From: Microbacterium sp. CFH 31415
GTDB lineage: Bacteria > Actinomycetota > Actinomycetes > Actinomycetales > Microbacteriaceae
Assembly (NCBI RefSeq): GCF_022538185.1
Contig: NZ_JAKYXC010000006.1
Coordinates: forward strand, 62,001 to 126,000
Reading direction: 5' to 3'
DNA: 64,000 nucleotides
The notes under the pieces were generated by a model. It saw only the letters and a program-made list of their open reading frames with translations, was not told where the DNA came from and searched no databases. The position numbers and the translations under genes are program-made. Of this stretch, positions 17,804-26,418 are shown one piece after another (positions within the stretch are counted from its first letter, which is position 1; the number at the start of each line of letters is the position of its first letter).

Positions 17804-18910
17804 ATGCAAGCACGGCGCACCGTCCCCTTCGTCGACCTCGCGTGGCAGACGGCGAGGATCCGCGAAGTCACGGATGCCGCGATCGCCCGGGTGATCGACT
17901 CTTCTGCGTTCATTCTGGGCGACGCAGCAGAGGCGTTCGAGCGTTCATTCGCGAGCTATTGCGGGGTCGACCACTGCCTCGGAGTGGCGAACGGCACCGA
18001 CGCACTCGAACTCGCCCTCGAGGCGGTCGGGGTCGGTGGCGGCGACGAGGTCATCCTTCCGGCGAACACGTTCGCCGCCACTGCCGAAGCGGTCGCCCGT
18101 GTCGGCGCCGTCCCGGTGCTGGTCGACTGCACCGACGACTACCTGATCTCGGTCGAGGCGGTCGCCGAAGCAGTGACGCCGCGCACGCGCGTGGTGGCCG
18201 CCGTGCATCTCTACGGGCAGGCGGCCCCCGTCGAAGCGCTGCGCTCGGTCGTCGGTGACGACGTGCTCATCCTCGAAGACGCCGCCCAGTCCCAGGGTGC
18301 GCTCCGCGGCGGGGTGCCTGCCGGTGGTCTCGGCGATGTTGCCGCGACCAGCTTCTACCCCGGCAAGAACCTCGGCGCATTCGGGGACGCGGGAGCGGTG
18401 ATGACCGACGACGTCGATCTCGCCGACACCATCCGCAAGCTGCGCAACCACGGCGGCATTGCCCGCTACGAGCACAGCGTCGTCGGCCGCAACTCGCGGC
18501 TCGACGGCATCCAGGCCGCCGTACTGTCGGCGAAGCTCGAGCACCTCGACGAGTGGAATCAGCTCCGCCGAGACGCCGCCGCGCGCTACGGCGACCTGCT
18601 CGGAGGCGACGAGCGTGTTCGGCTGCCGCTCGTCGCCGACGGCAACGAGCACGTCTATCACCTGTATGTCGTGCGGGTCTCCGACCGCGACCGAGTGCTC
18701 GCGGGTATGGCCGAGGCCGGCGTCGGCGTCGGCGTCCACTACCCGAAACCCATCCATCTCTTGCCCGCGTTCGGGTTCCTCGGCCTGGGTGAGGGCCGAC
18801 ACCCACGAGCCGAACGCTTCGCGACCGAGATCATCAGTCTGCCGATGTATCCGGGCATCACCGCCGACGATCAGGAGTACGTCGTCCACACCCTGCGTTC
18901 TCTGCTCTGA
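17804..18910 (+). CDS. DegT/DnrJ/EryC1/StrS aminotransferase (3-keto/4-keto sugar type)
   Basis: 368 aa, start ATG behind GAGGAG. Opening TVPFVDLAWQTARIRE and GVANGTDALELALEAVGVG (near 55-75) resemble FdtB/DesV-like aminotransferases. The PLP Asp is in LILEDAAQSQGA (near 155) and the Schiff-base Lys in SFYPGKNLGAFGDAGA (near 182); NSRLDGIQAAVLSAKL follows. Only distantly similar to the aminotransferase at 15540, so the locus appears able to make a second amino sugar. A promoter-like TAGTGT (17761-17766) or TATCGT (17776-17781) lies upstream. Confidence 0.88.
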   Translation: MQARRTVPFVDLAWQTARIREVTDAAIARVIDSSAFILGDAAEAFERSFASYCGVDHCLGVANGTDALELALEAVGVGGGDEVILPANTFAATAEAVARVGAVPVLVDCTDDYLISVEAVAEAVTPRTRVVAAVHLYGQAAPVEALRSVVGDDVLILEDAAQSQGALRGGVPAGGLGDVAATSFYPGKNLGAFGDAGAVMTDDVDLADTIRKLRNHGGIARYEHSVVGRNSRLDGIQAAVLSAKLEHLDEWNQLRRDAAARYGDLLGGDERVRLPLVADGNEHVYHLYVVRVSDRDRVLAGMAEAGVGVGVHYPKPIHLLPAFGFLGLGEGRHPRAERFATEIISLPMYPGITADDQEYVVHTLRSLL

Positions 18911-18932
18911 CAGCCCGGTCCGGGATGTGCGA

Positions 18933-19985
18933 CTAGTCCGCGTGCCGCCCGCGGACGGATGCGGCGAGCCGGCGTCCGCGACGCTTCACCGCGCGCGCGG
19001 CGCGCTCGGCCTGGGCGACGGTGTCCGCGGCGACGAGACGAGGTTCGATCTCGACGTTGTACGCCGTGCGCCCGGCGGGGGCGAGACGGCGCTTGTAGTG
19101 GTCGTGGAACCCTCCGATGTCGACCTTGGCAAGCCCGGCCCTGCGCGCCGCGTCGAAGCACTCGACTGCCACGAGCGTGCCGATCGATCCGACTCCCTGG
19201 ACGCTCATGTCGCGGGCGGTGATCAGACCGACGAGCGTGTCGCCGTCGACGAGGTTGACGTTCGACGCGACGGGCGCGCCGTCGGCGGTGACGAGAGCGG
19301 TCGACATGAGCCGCCCTCGCCGAAGAAGCTCCGGCCAGATCGCTCTCAAATCCGCGGCGGCGCCGGCCTCTTCGTTGGGGTGGTCGGTCCAACGGCCTTC
19401 CCAGGTGTCGATCGACCACTTCACGATGTCGGCGTCGTCCTGCACGACCTGAAAGTCCGAGGCCTTCCGCTCGGCGCGGCGGATGTCTTCGCGCAGCCGG
19501 GTCGAACGCCAGTATGCGTCGAAGTCGAAGCCGTGCAGCGGTGCCACGTAGGAGTCGAACGGGTGGAGCTTCTGTCGAGGGAAGTCGCCCTTCGCATCAC
19601 CGACGTGGTCGATGATGAGGATGGGGAGACCCAGTGCCGACAGGGCCGGCTCGAGCATCCCCTCCCGGTGGGGGATGGCGAACGCGGGGGCCGCGGTCGT
19701 GCTGGCGAGCTCCCAACGTTCCTGTCGCAGACGCAACGTCGTCGCGAGGACCGGCTCACCACGGTGCAAGACGACGACGTTGCGCTTGGGTACATCCGTC
19801 GGCTGAGCGAGGGTCGTGTGCACGAATCGGGCGAGGTCGTCGTCGGCCGGGACGAGGTGCTCCAGAGCGCGCGAGAACTCCCCGCCCGGGCGCTTCTCGA
19901 TGACAACCTGCAACCCTCGCCACCGAGCCCTCAGCGTTTCCGCCAACAGGCTCACACGCTCCACTGCACCCACCGCGGCCCCCAC
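18933..19985 (-). CDS. CelD/FemAB-like GNAT acyltransferase
   Basis: 350 aa from a GTG; a second GTG 21 bases inside is an alternative start. Motifs typical of the GNAT_6/BioF2-like group are FDAYWRSTRLREDIRRAERKAS (near 165), WSIDTWEGRWTDHP and RRGRLMSTALVTADGAPVASNVNLVDG; then LITARDMSVQGVGSIGTLVAVE and KVDIGGFHDHYKRRLAP near the C-terminus. Convergent with the aminotransferase gene ending at 18910 (22-bp gap). It may N- or O-acylate the sugar made by that aminotransferase; this is inference from position. Confidence 0.6.
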   Translation of the reverse strand: MGAAVGAVERVSLLAETLRARWRGLQVVIEKRPGGEFSRALEHLVPADDDLARFVHTTLAQPTDVPKRNVVVLHRGEPVLATTLRLRQERWELASTTAAPAFAIPHREGMLEPALSALGLPILIIDHVGDAKGDFPRQKLHPFDSYVAPLHGFDFDAYWRSTRLREDIRRAERKASDFQVVQDDADIVKWSIDTWEGRWTDHPNEEAGAAADLRAIWPELLRRGRLMSTALVTADGAPVASNVNLVDGDTLVGLITARDMSVQGVGSIGTLVAVECFDAARRAGLAKVDIGGFHDHYKRRLAPAGRTAYNVEIEPRLVAADTVAQAERAARAVKRRGRRLAASVRGRHAD

Positions 19986-20060
19986 TCTCTACACGGCAGT
20001 TCAGGTTCGAAGACCAAGCTAGCAGTCGCCGTCAGCCATCCTGACTGGACCGCGGGGTGG

Positions 20061-21134
20061 TCAGTAGACCCCGGTATCCTCGTTCGCGGCCTTGCTCCGG
20101 TCGGTCTGCCGCACCCGAGGCGCCACGACGATCCTGCGCACGCCGGTGCGAGCGAGGGTCTGCGCGAGCATCCGCCGTGTGCGCGACGCCGCCCACGCCG
20201 CTCGGCGCCGCGCTGCGGGGTCGAGCTCGGAGGCAAAGGCAACGAGCTCGTCGACGAAGTCGGGGTCTGCCGGGGCATCCCGCGCGATCCGGGCCAGCAT
20301 GAGCGTGTACTTCGCGACGGCCCGCCGCGCCGCATTCAGGTACCGCGCTCCGCGGGGGAACTCCCTGGACGCGGTCTCGAACGCCGCCATGCGATGCCGC
20401 AGCTCGCTGAGCTCCCTGCGGTCGCCGACCATCCCGCCCTGTGTCATCGACATGTTGGACCCGTGCACGCGGTAGTAGGCCTGGGTGGTCCCGGCGACGA
20501 ACCCGATGTTCGTCTGCGCGGCGAACCGCAGCCACATCTGCAGGTCGGAGGTGTACGGCACTGCTGGGTCGTAGTCGCCCACCTCGCGCATCGTCGACGC
20601 GCGCACGACCGCCTCGGGCGAGTAGATCTGATTCGCACCGTTGCGGAAGATCCGCTCCGCCCACGCCGTACCCTCCCAGATCACCCAGTGGCTGGCGGGG
20701 GCAGGCACGTCTGTCGGCAGATCCGGACCTGTCGAGTACACCACCGGGCCGTACGTCAACCCGACGTCCGGGTGGGCTTCCATGAGCGCCGCCGCACGCG
20801 ACAGTGCCCCGGGAGCCAGCGCGTCGTCGGCCGAGATGAGCAGCGCATACGTACCGGTCACCATCGCGAGGCCCTTGTTGGCCGTGCCGATCAGTCCGAG
20901 GTTCTTCTCATTGTGAACGACCCGCACGCGGGGGTCGCGGGCGGCCAGCGCCTCCGCCACCTTGAGGCTGTCGTCGGTCGAGCAGTCGTCGATGATGATG
21001 ACGTCGACTTCGACGCCCTCCTGTGTGCTGACGCTCTCGACGGCGATCGGCAGGTAGTGCGCGTAGTTGTAGCAAGGGATCACGACGCTCACGGTGGGCG
21101 TTGTGTTCAGTGCGACAGGATCGGCTTTCCTCAT
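20061..21134 (-). CDS. Glycosyltransferase family 2
   Basis: 357 aa with a GGAGGGAA ribosome site. Classic GT2 start TVSVVIPCYNYAHYLPIAVE, IIIDDCSTDDS (near 48), LISADDALAPGALSRA (DxD equivalent, near 100) and PYTSDLQMWLRFA (near 195). The C-terminal third is helical and basic. Probably cytoplasmic or membrane-associated. Stands alone between two intergenic gaps on the minus strand, divergent from the deacetylase gene. Confidence 0.85.
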   Translation of the reverse strand: MRKADPVALNTTPTVSVVIPCYNYAHYLPIAVESVSTQEGVEVDVIIIDDCSTDDSLKVAEALAARDPRVRVVHNEKNLGLIGTANKGLAMVTGTYALLISADDALAPGALSRAAALMEAHPDVGLTYGPVVYSTGPDLPTDVPAPASHWVIWEGTAWAERIFRNGANQIYSPEAVVRASTMREVGDYDPAVPYTSDLQMWLRFAAQTNIGFVAGTTQAYYRVHGSNMSMTQGGMVGDRRELSELRHRMAAFETASREFPRGARYLNAARRAVAKYTLMLARIARDAPADPDFVDELVAFASELDPAARRRAAWAASRTRRMLAQTLARTGVRRIVVAPRVRQTDRSKAANEDTGVY

Positions 21135-21279
21135 CGTGCGTGGTTCCCTCCGCGACAGGACGTGGTGACCGGCCCGCGATCCGAGCCGGCGTCCCCACCG
21201 TCGGCTCGGCCCCGCCGAACAGGTCCGTAGCCGAGCAGGTCCATAGTAGGGGGCGCCGGGCCACCCCAGCCGGCTCGGT

Positions 21280-21294
21280 TAGAGTGCGACGGTG
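21280..21294 (+). promoter_or_regulatory. Leaderless promoter of the polysaccharide deacetylase gene
   Basis: TAGAGT (21280-21285) is followed by exactly six bases and the GTG start at 21292. This spacing places the transcription start at the start codon, and there is no ribosome site. Confidence 0.6.
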
Positions 21295-22116
21295 GAGATC
21301 CGATTCGGACTGGGGATCCGCGCCCGCCTCGCGGCCGGCGCGGCGGCTGCGAAGGGCGGCGTGGAGGCCGCGCGACTCTTCATCGACCGACACACCTTGG
21401 CGAGCTTCGGCCGGGACACCCCTCGCGCGGGCGGCCGCATCCTGTGTTATCACTCGGTCGGACAGCCGCGGTGGGGCATCAACGACGTGGGCGTGCGTCG
21501 CTTCCACCGCCAGATCGAGTCTGCGCTCGATGCGGGCTATCGTTTCGTTCCGGCCGCCCAGCTGGCGCGCACGGGCGGGGGGCCTCGCGATCTCAGCATC
21601 ACGTTCGACGACGGTCCTCGCAGCATCCTCACGACAGCCGCTCCCATCCTCGCTTCCTACGGCATCCCCTTTTCGGTCTTCGTCGTCTCGGGCTGGTCGG
21701 AGGACGGTCTCGGGGGCGATGCGTTGAGCTGGGCCGACGTGAGCCGTCTCGCCGAGCTCGGAGCAGACATCGGAAACCACTCCGCCACACACCCCGACTT
21801 CTCGCGCATCGACAAGGAGCGCGCGCTGCACGAGATCGGCGACGCGGAGGAACTCATCGCGAAGCGCACCGGCATTCGCACCACCAGCTTCGCCATCCCC
21901 TGGGGGCAGTCGCGCAACTGGCCCGCCGACGCCCACCAGGCCGCGCAGGAACTGGGCTACGACGTGATCTACGCGCAGGCGGAACAGACGAGGGTGCCGG
22001 GGACGGTCGCCCGCACGTTCGTCACGCGCGTCGACTCGCCGCGGGTGTTCGACGCGCTCCTGCGCGGTCGGTACGACCGCTGGGAGGAGTGGACCTGGCG
22101 CCTGCCCGCCAGATGA
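21292..22116 (+). CDS. Polysaccharide deacetylase (NodB/CE4)
   Basis: 274 aa, leaderless GTG. The NodB domain shows motif 1 SITFDDGPRS (catalytic base and metal Asp, near 101), motif 2 GNHSATHPD (HxxxH metal site, near 162) and later SFAIPWGQSRNWPADAH. CE4 enzymes remove N-acetyl groups from glycans. No clear signal peptide: the N-terminus is Ala-rich and amphipathic, so the site of action (cytoplasm or surface) is uncertain. Its stop abuts the stop of the convergent GT2 with no base between them. Confidence 0.88.
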   Translation: MEIRFGLGIRARLAAGAAAAKGGVEAARLFIDRHTLASFGRDTPRAGGRILCYHSVGQPRWGINDVGVRRFHRQIESALDAGYRFVPAAQLARTGGGPRDLSITFDDGPRSILTTAAPILASYGIPFSVFVVSGWSEDGLGGDALSWADVSRLAELGADIGNHSATHPDFSRIDKERALHEIGDAEELIAKRTGIRTTSFAIPWGQSRNWPADAHQAAQELGYDVIYAQAEQTRVPGTVARTFVTRVDSPRVFDALLRGRYDRWEEWTWRLPAR

Positions 22117-23151
22117 CTACTCCGCGGGCGCCGCGAACGGCCGCTCCCGCTCGAGATAGCGACGGGCGAGGGATGCCTCCACCTGCGGCTCCGATGTGTC
22201 CACCCGGCCGACAACCCGCCCGAGGAAGAGACCGAGTGAGACGGCGGCGCGAAGGCGCAGCGATCGCACCGTACGGCGCGTGAACTGACTGCGCTCCTGA
22301 CCGTCTCTCAGATAGAGCATCACGCGCCCCATGCGGGAGGGGGGCGGCTGCACGGCAGGCTGGGCCGCGCTCACCACCCCCGTTTCCCAGCCGGCCGCAG
22401 GTGCGCTCCCGCGCGCGGTGTCGAACTCCTCGATCACACGGGCGTAGCGGTGCCGCAATTGGCGCCTTCCGCGCTGGTAGCCGGCGAACTGACGCACCGT
22501 CGCAGCGAAGCCGTCCCGATGATGATGGACGATGAGCGCGTCGGGGGAATCGTTGAGGTGATATCCGGCGAGCTGCAGCCGCCACGACAGGTCGACGTCT
22601 TCACCGGTGCGCAGCGACTCGTCGAAGCCCCCGACGGCGGCGAACGCTTCGGCGCGCAGAGCGAGCCGCGAGCTGCTCCCGAACGCCAGCTCGGGAAGGA
22701 AGGGCATCCGCAGTGTCGTCACGAGGTCGTAGAGGGGGCGTTCGGGCGTAGAGTACGGCGACTCGACGCGCGCGCACGCGACGACGACCTCAGCCTCCGC
22801 GAGCGCGCGGAGCAGATGGGCGAGCCACTCATCGGTCACCTCGTCGTCGGCATCGCAGAAGGCGAAGAGGGGCGCGCGGGCGGCATCCGCGCCCGCATTC
22901 CGTGCCGCAGCGGGGCCGCGTCGCTCTGACGCGTCGACGACGCGCAACGGCAGTCGATCGGCCCACTCGCGGGCGATATCGGCGGTGCGGTCGGTCGAGC
23001 CGTTGTCGCTGACGATCACTTCCCAGGCGGCGTCGACCCTCTGGCGCGACAGCGCCGCCAACTGCCGGCCGATGGTCGCAGAGGCGTTGTACGCCGGGAT
23101 GATGACACTGACAGCCGGAACAGCACCGCCGGGAGGATCGTCAGGTGTCAC
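22117..23151 (-). CDS. Glycosyltransferase family 2
   Basis: 344 aa from a GTG. Motifs are VSVIIPAYNASATIGRQL, VSDNGSTDRTADIA (near 45), FAFCDADDEVTDEWL (near 95) and LRTGEDVDLSWRLQLAGY (near 195), then an Arg-rich tail. Strongly similar to the next gene (23195-24184): both share SDNGSTD/CDNGSTD, VDAS.RRG.(A/S)AARN.GADAA and FCDADD, so they are tandem paralogues. Both lie on the minus strand with a 43-bp gap. Confidence 0.87.
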   Translation of the reverse strand: MTPDDPPGGAVPAVSVIIPAYNASATIGRQLAALSRQRVDAAWEVIVSDNGSTDRTADIAREWADRLPLRVVDASERRGPAAARNAGADAARAPLFAFCDADDEVTDEWLAHLLRALAEAEVVVACARVESPYSTPERPLYDLVTTLRMPFLPELAFGSSSRLALRAEAFAAVGGFDESLRTGEDVDLSWRLQLAGYHLNDSPDALIVHHHRDGFAATVRQFAGYQRGRRQLRHRYARVIEEFDTARGSAPAAGWETGVVSAAQPAVQPPPSRMGRVMLYLRDGQERSQFTRRTVRSLRLRAAVSLGLFLGRVVGRVDTSEPQVEASLARRYLERERPFAAPAE

Positions 23152-23194
23152 CCGGTGATCGTAGCGCGAGGCTCGCGCGCACCTCGGCGGCCGG

Positions 23195-24184
23195 TCAGAG
23201 GATGCGCGCCGCCGGCGGAAGCGGGTCGGGGACCGATACGTGCGTCACCTGGTCGACTCGTGCGGTGCGGTATCCCCACGCGAACGCGAGCGCGGCCACG
23301 TAAGGAGTGATCGCGGCCGGGTTTCGCGCGATCTCGGCCACCTTGCGCGGCACCCTCCGAAGCCGGTCCGCCGCGGCCGCCCAGCGGGGCCGTCTCGCGT
23401 CGGCCGAAGGGACAGGCATGGGATCGGTCACGGACGCGCCGGCGGCAGCCGGACGGGCTTCGTGCGCGTACGCCTCACGCACGAGCGCGAACCTCTCCGC
23501 GAGAATCCGGGTGCCCTCGCCCTTGGCGCGGCCCTGGCGAACTGCCGCGCGCAGCCCTCCCCGCTTGCGATAGTGGATGATCGCCGACGGGACGCCGACA
23601 AGCTGATGCCCGGCCAGCTGCACGCGCCAGGAGAAGTCGAGATCCTCGCCCGCACGGAGCGATTCGTCGAAGCCGCCGACTTCATCGAAGACCTCGCGGC
23701 GTACTCCCATGTTGCCCGAGCCGCAGGCGGGGAACTGCGGCAGTCCCGGATCGGAGAACAGAGGCTCGTTCCAGCCGAAGTCCCACTCCCGCCCCGGATT
23801 GAGCAGTCTGTGTTCGACGGCGCCGGCGACGAACACCGCGGCGCCCAGCGCGTCGTACAGCGAGCGCACCCACGTCTGCCCGACGACGTCGTCGGCGTCG
23901 CAGAACAGGAGCCGGGAGCTCCCTGCGGCATCCGCCCCGATGTTCCGCGCAGCCGACGCGCCACGGCGCGCCGACGCGTCGACCAGCCTCAGCCCCGCGA
24001 GTCTGGGCGTGAAGTCCTGCACGATCGCGGGTGTTCCGTCGGTGGAGCCGTTGTCGCACACCAGAACCTCGAAAGACGGCGCGTCGTGCTGGTCGGAGAG
24101 CGCACCGAGCTGCTGAGCGAGGAAGTCGGCGGCGTTGTAGGCGGGGATGATGACGCTTGCGGCAGGCCGATCGGGCGAAGCCAT
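23195..24184 (-). CDS. Glycosyltransferase family 2 (paralogue of the adjacent gene)
   Basis: 329 aa from an ATG behind GGGAGGGG. ASVIIPAYNAADFLAQQL, VCDNGSTDGTPAIV (near 45), RLLFCDADDVVGQTWV (near 98) and LRAGEDLDFSWRVQLAGHQ (near 192) mark the GT-A domain. First of the tandem GT2 pair on the minus strand. The two copies differ most in the C-terminal third, which suggests different acceptors. Confidence 0.87.
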   Translation of the reverse strand: MASPDRPAASVIIPAYNAADFLAQQLGALSDQHDAPSFEVLVCDNGSTDGTPAIVQDFTPRLAGLRLVDASARRGASAARNIGADAAGSSRLLFCDADDVVGQTWVRSLYDALGAAVFVAGAVEHRLLNPGREWDFGWNEPLFSDPGLPQFPACGSGNMGVRREVFDEVGGFDESLRAGEDLDFSWRVQLAGHQLVGVPSAIIHYRKRGGLRAAVRQGRAKGEGTRILAERFALVREAYAHEARPAAAGASVTDPMPVPSADARRPRWAAAADRLRRVPRKVAEIARNPAAITPYVAALAFAWGYRTARVDQVTHVSVPDPLPPAARIL

Positions 24185-24268
24185 CTCTCGCTCCCCTCCC
24201 TCAGCCCACCGCGTCCCTGGACGCTGATTCCATCATGGGGGATCGCGGGCGTGGGGCGCGCGCTCCCC

Positions 24269-24274
24269 TAGGCT
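24269..24274 (+). promoter_or_regulatory. -10 box (TAGGCT) for the GT2 gene at 24307
   Basis: TAGGCT predicts a start near 24281 and a leader of about 26 nt containing GGGAGG. Confidence 0.4.
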
Positions 24275-24306
24275 GGACCGCGCAGGCCAGGGAGGCGCCG
24301 TGCGCG

Positions 24307-25182
24307 ATGGGGGATGCGATGGTCGACGGGCTCGAAGCCGGAGTCGAGATCGTCGTCGTCGCCTACGGCGCGCCCGACCTGATCCGCGAGGCGCTCGCCC
24401 CCGTCCGCGACTTCGCGGTGACGGTGGTGGACAACTCCTCGATGCCCGAGATCGAACGGATCGCTCGCGAAGCCGGTGCGGCCTACTGGGACACCGGGGC
24501 CAACCTCGGATTCGGCGGCGGCGTCAACCACGCGCTGGCCCGTCGGCGCCTGCCCGGTTCCGATGTGCTGCTGCTCAACCCCGATGCCGTCGTCAGCCCC
24601 GAAGTGATCTCCCGTCTGCACCAGGCCCTTCACGCGCAGCCGATGATAGCGACGGTCGGCCCGGCGCAGGTCTATGCCGACGGCAGTCACCAGCAGGTCA
24701 CCTGGCCGTACCCGAAGCCGGCGCAGTTTCTGGCCGACGCGGTGAAGCTGGGCCGTCTCGTGAAGAGCGAGCCGCGGTACGTGATCGGCTCGGTGCTGCT
24801 GATGAATGCCGCAGCGCTCGAGGCCGTCGGCGGATTCGACGAGGACTTCTTCCTTTATGCCGAAGAGGCGGACTGGCAGTACCGGGCAATGAGGGCAGGG
24901 TGGCGCAACATCGCGGTCGAGGACGTCACCGCGATGCACGTGGGTGCGGGCACGAGCACTGACCTCGACCGCCGTGAGGTATTCCTGCAGGCGGGGCTCG
25001 AGCGATTTCTTCGCAAGCACCACGGCTGGCTCGGCTGGCAGCTCAGCCGGTGGTCGATCGTCATCGGCGGGGTTCCGCGGGTTCTCGTCTTCCGCGGTGA
25101 GCGGGGCCGCGCCGCGAGGGCGCGGATGGCGCTGTTCCGTCGCGGACCGGTGGCCGTCGAGGCCGGCATCCGCCCGAAATGA
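24307..25182 (+). CDS. Glycosyltransferase family 2, rhamnosyltransferase-like
   Basis: 291 aa from the ATG at 24307; the ATG at 24319, with GGGGG before it, is an equally possible start. VEIVVVAYGAPDLIREALAP, VVDNSSMPEIE (near 45), TGANLGFGGGVNHALARR, VLLLNPDAVVSPE (near 90) and GGFDEDFFLYAEEADWQYRAMRAGW (near 180) place it with WbbL/Rv3265c-type rhamnosyltransferases. It is highly similar to the C-terminal half of the fusion protein at 30934-32886, so one is probably derived from the other. Confidence 0.87.
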   Translation: MGDAMVDGLEAGVEIVVVAYGAPDLIREALAPVRDFAVTVVDNSSMPEIERIAREAGAAYWDTGANLGFGGGVNHALARRRLPGSDVLLLNPDAVVSPEVISRLHQALHAQPMIATVGPAQVYADGSHQQVTWPYPKPAQFLADAVKLGRLVKSEPRYVIGSVLLMNAAALEAVGGFDEDFFLYAEEADWQYRAMRAGWRNIAVEDVTAMHVGAGTSTDLDRREVFLQAGLERFLRKHHGWLGWQLSRWSIVIGGVPRVLVFRGERGRAARARMALFRRGPVAVEAGIRPK

Positions 25183-25211
25183 TTCCCTGTCGGCATCCGG
25201 CTGTTCGGGGG

Positions 25212-25217
25212 TAGACT
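25212..25217 (+). promoter_or_regulatory. -10 box (TAGACT) for the acyltransferase gene
   Basis: TAGACT predicts transcription from about 25224. The leader contains ACTGGGGATCTGC and GGGGGTC, resembling leaders at 17680-17720 and 34270-34310. Confidence 0.45.
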
Positions 25218-25284
25218 GCCCAGCGCAGAGTCTCGGGCCTCGCCCGCGACTGGGGATCTGCAGATGGGGAGCGGGGGTCTACGC

Positions 25285-26418
25285 ATGCCCTCAGACAAGC
25301 CGCGCGAGCGTTGGATCGACATCGCGAAGGGGATCGCGATCATCTTGGTCGTCTTCCTCCATGCGACCTTTCCGGTGGTCACCGACGCGCACACCTGGCG
25401 CTGGGGTGACTGGTCGGTCGTCCTCGAGTCGTTCCGTATGCCGTTGTTCTTCTTCACGGCGGGGATCTTCGCCTCTCGGGTGCTATCGATGCGTTTGCGC
25501 GATGTGGTCGATCTGCGGGTCCTGAAGTTCACATGGCTCTACGTGCTCTGGTCGATCCTGACCGGTGTCCTCATCGTGTGGGGCGTCTTCCACGCCGTTG
25601 ACCTGCCGTCGCAGGCCACTGATCTGCTGCTGGACGCCGGCGGGCCCAACGGCGCGACGTGGTTCATCTTCGCCATCGCCTTGTACTTCTTCGTCGGATG
25701 GTTCGTGAGGAAGCTGCCCCTTGCCGTGCAGCTCGGGCTGGCCTTCGTCCTCACGATGCTCTGCGAGTCGGGGCTCATCGTCGACCCCGCCAGCTCGTGG
25801 GGCAAAGTCGGGAAGTACTTCTTCTTTTTCCTGCTGGCGGTGGAGTTCGGCCCGCGACTGCGCCAGCTCGCGCCGCGGCTGCGTGCGTGGCACACCTTGA
25901 TCGCTCCCGCCGTGTACGCTGCGCTGGTCGTCGCCGTCCGCAAGCTGGGGTGGCTCGGGACCGAATCCGGGTCCGCGCAGCATCTGGCCGTCTGGTTCCT
26001 GCTGAGCGTTCTCGCAGTCGTCGCGGGCTGCAGCGTGGCCATCCTCCTTGCCCGGTGGGCAGCATTCGACTGGCTGTTCTGGCTAGGATCGCGCACACTC
26101 TACGTGTATCTGCTTCAATGGTACCCGCTCGCCGCAGGCTGGCTCCTGATTGCGTCGCTCGCGGGCATCCCATCGGTGATCGAGCCATTCCTCGTACCGC
26201 TGCTCACCGCTTTCACGATCACCGTCGCCCTCGTGATCCACCGACTGACCAGACGGGCGGTGTTCCTCTACGAGCAGCCGCCGTGGCTGCATCTTCCACG
26301 GCGGCGACCGAGCACATCTGACTCCGGCACCGAGCCGGCGGATGCCGGGAAGCCCGCCGAGGCCGGGACGCAGACGCCGCCGGCAGTCAAGACCGCGGAG
26401 AGGTCATCGGAGCCGTAG
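25285..26418 (+). CDS. Acyltransferase family 3 (OafA/YrhL-like) integral membrane protein
   Basis: 377 aa from the ATG at 25285, preceded by GGGGG at good spacing; an ATG 21 bases upstream is weaker. It starts with RERWIDIAKGIAIILVVFLHATF, which contains the conserved His of the acyltransferase_3 family. About ten hydrophobic segments follow, then a Pro/Ala/Glu-rich cytoplasmic tail. Members O-acetylate or O-acylate surface polysaccharides using cytoplasmic acyl donors. The last 15 bp overlap the convergent oxidoreductase gene. Confidence 0.85.
   Translation: MPSDKPRERWIDIAKGIAIILVVFLHATFPVVTDAHTWRWGDWSVVLESFRMPLFFFTAGIFASRVLSMRLRDVVDLRVLKFTWLYVLWSILTGVLIVWGVFHAVDLPSQATDLLLDAGGPNGATWFIFAIALYFFVGWFVRKLPLAVQLGLAFVLTMLCESGLIVDPASSWGKVGKYFFFFLLAVEFGPRLRQLAPRLRAWHTLIAPAVYAALVVAVRKLGWLGTESGSAQHLAVWFLLSVLAVVAGCSVAILLARWAAFDWLFWLGSRTLYVYLLQWYPLAAGWLLIASLAGIPSVIEPFLVPLLTAFTITVALVIHRLTRRAVFLYEQPPWLHLPRRRPSTSDSGTEPADAGKPAEAGTQTPPAVKTAERSSEP

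Noticed and set aside
18459..21230. 923-codon open frame on the plus strand
   Set aside because: Runs antisense to a GNAT gene and a GT2 gene; composition is typical of a mirror frame.
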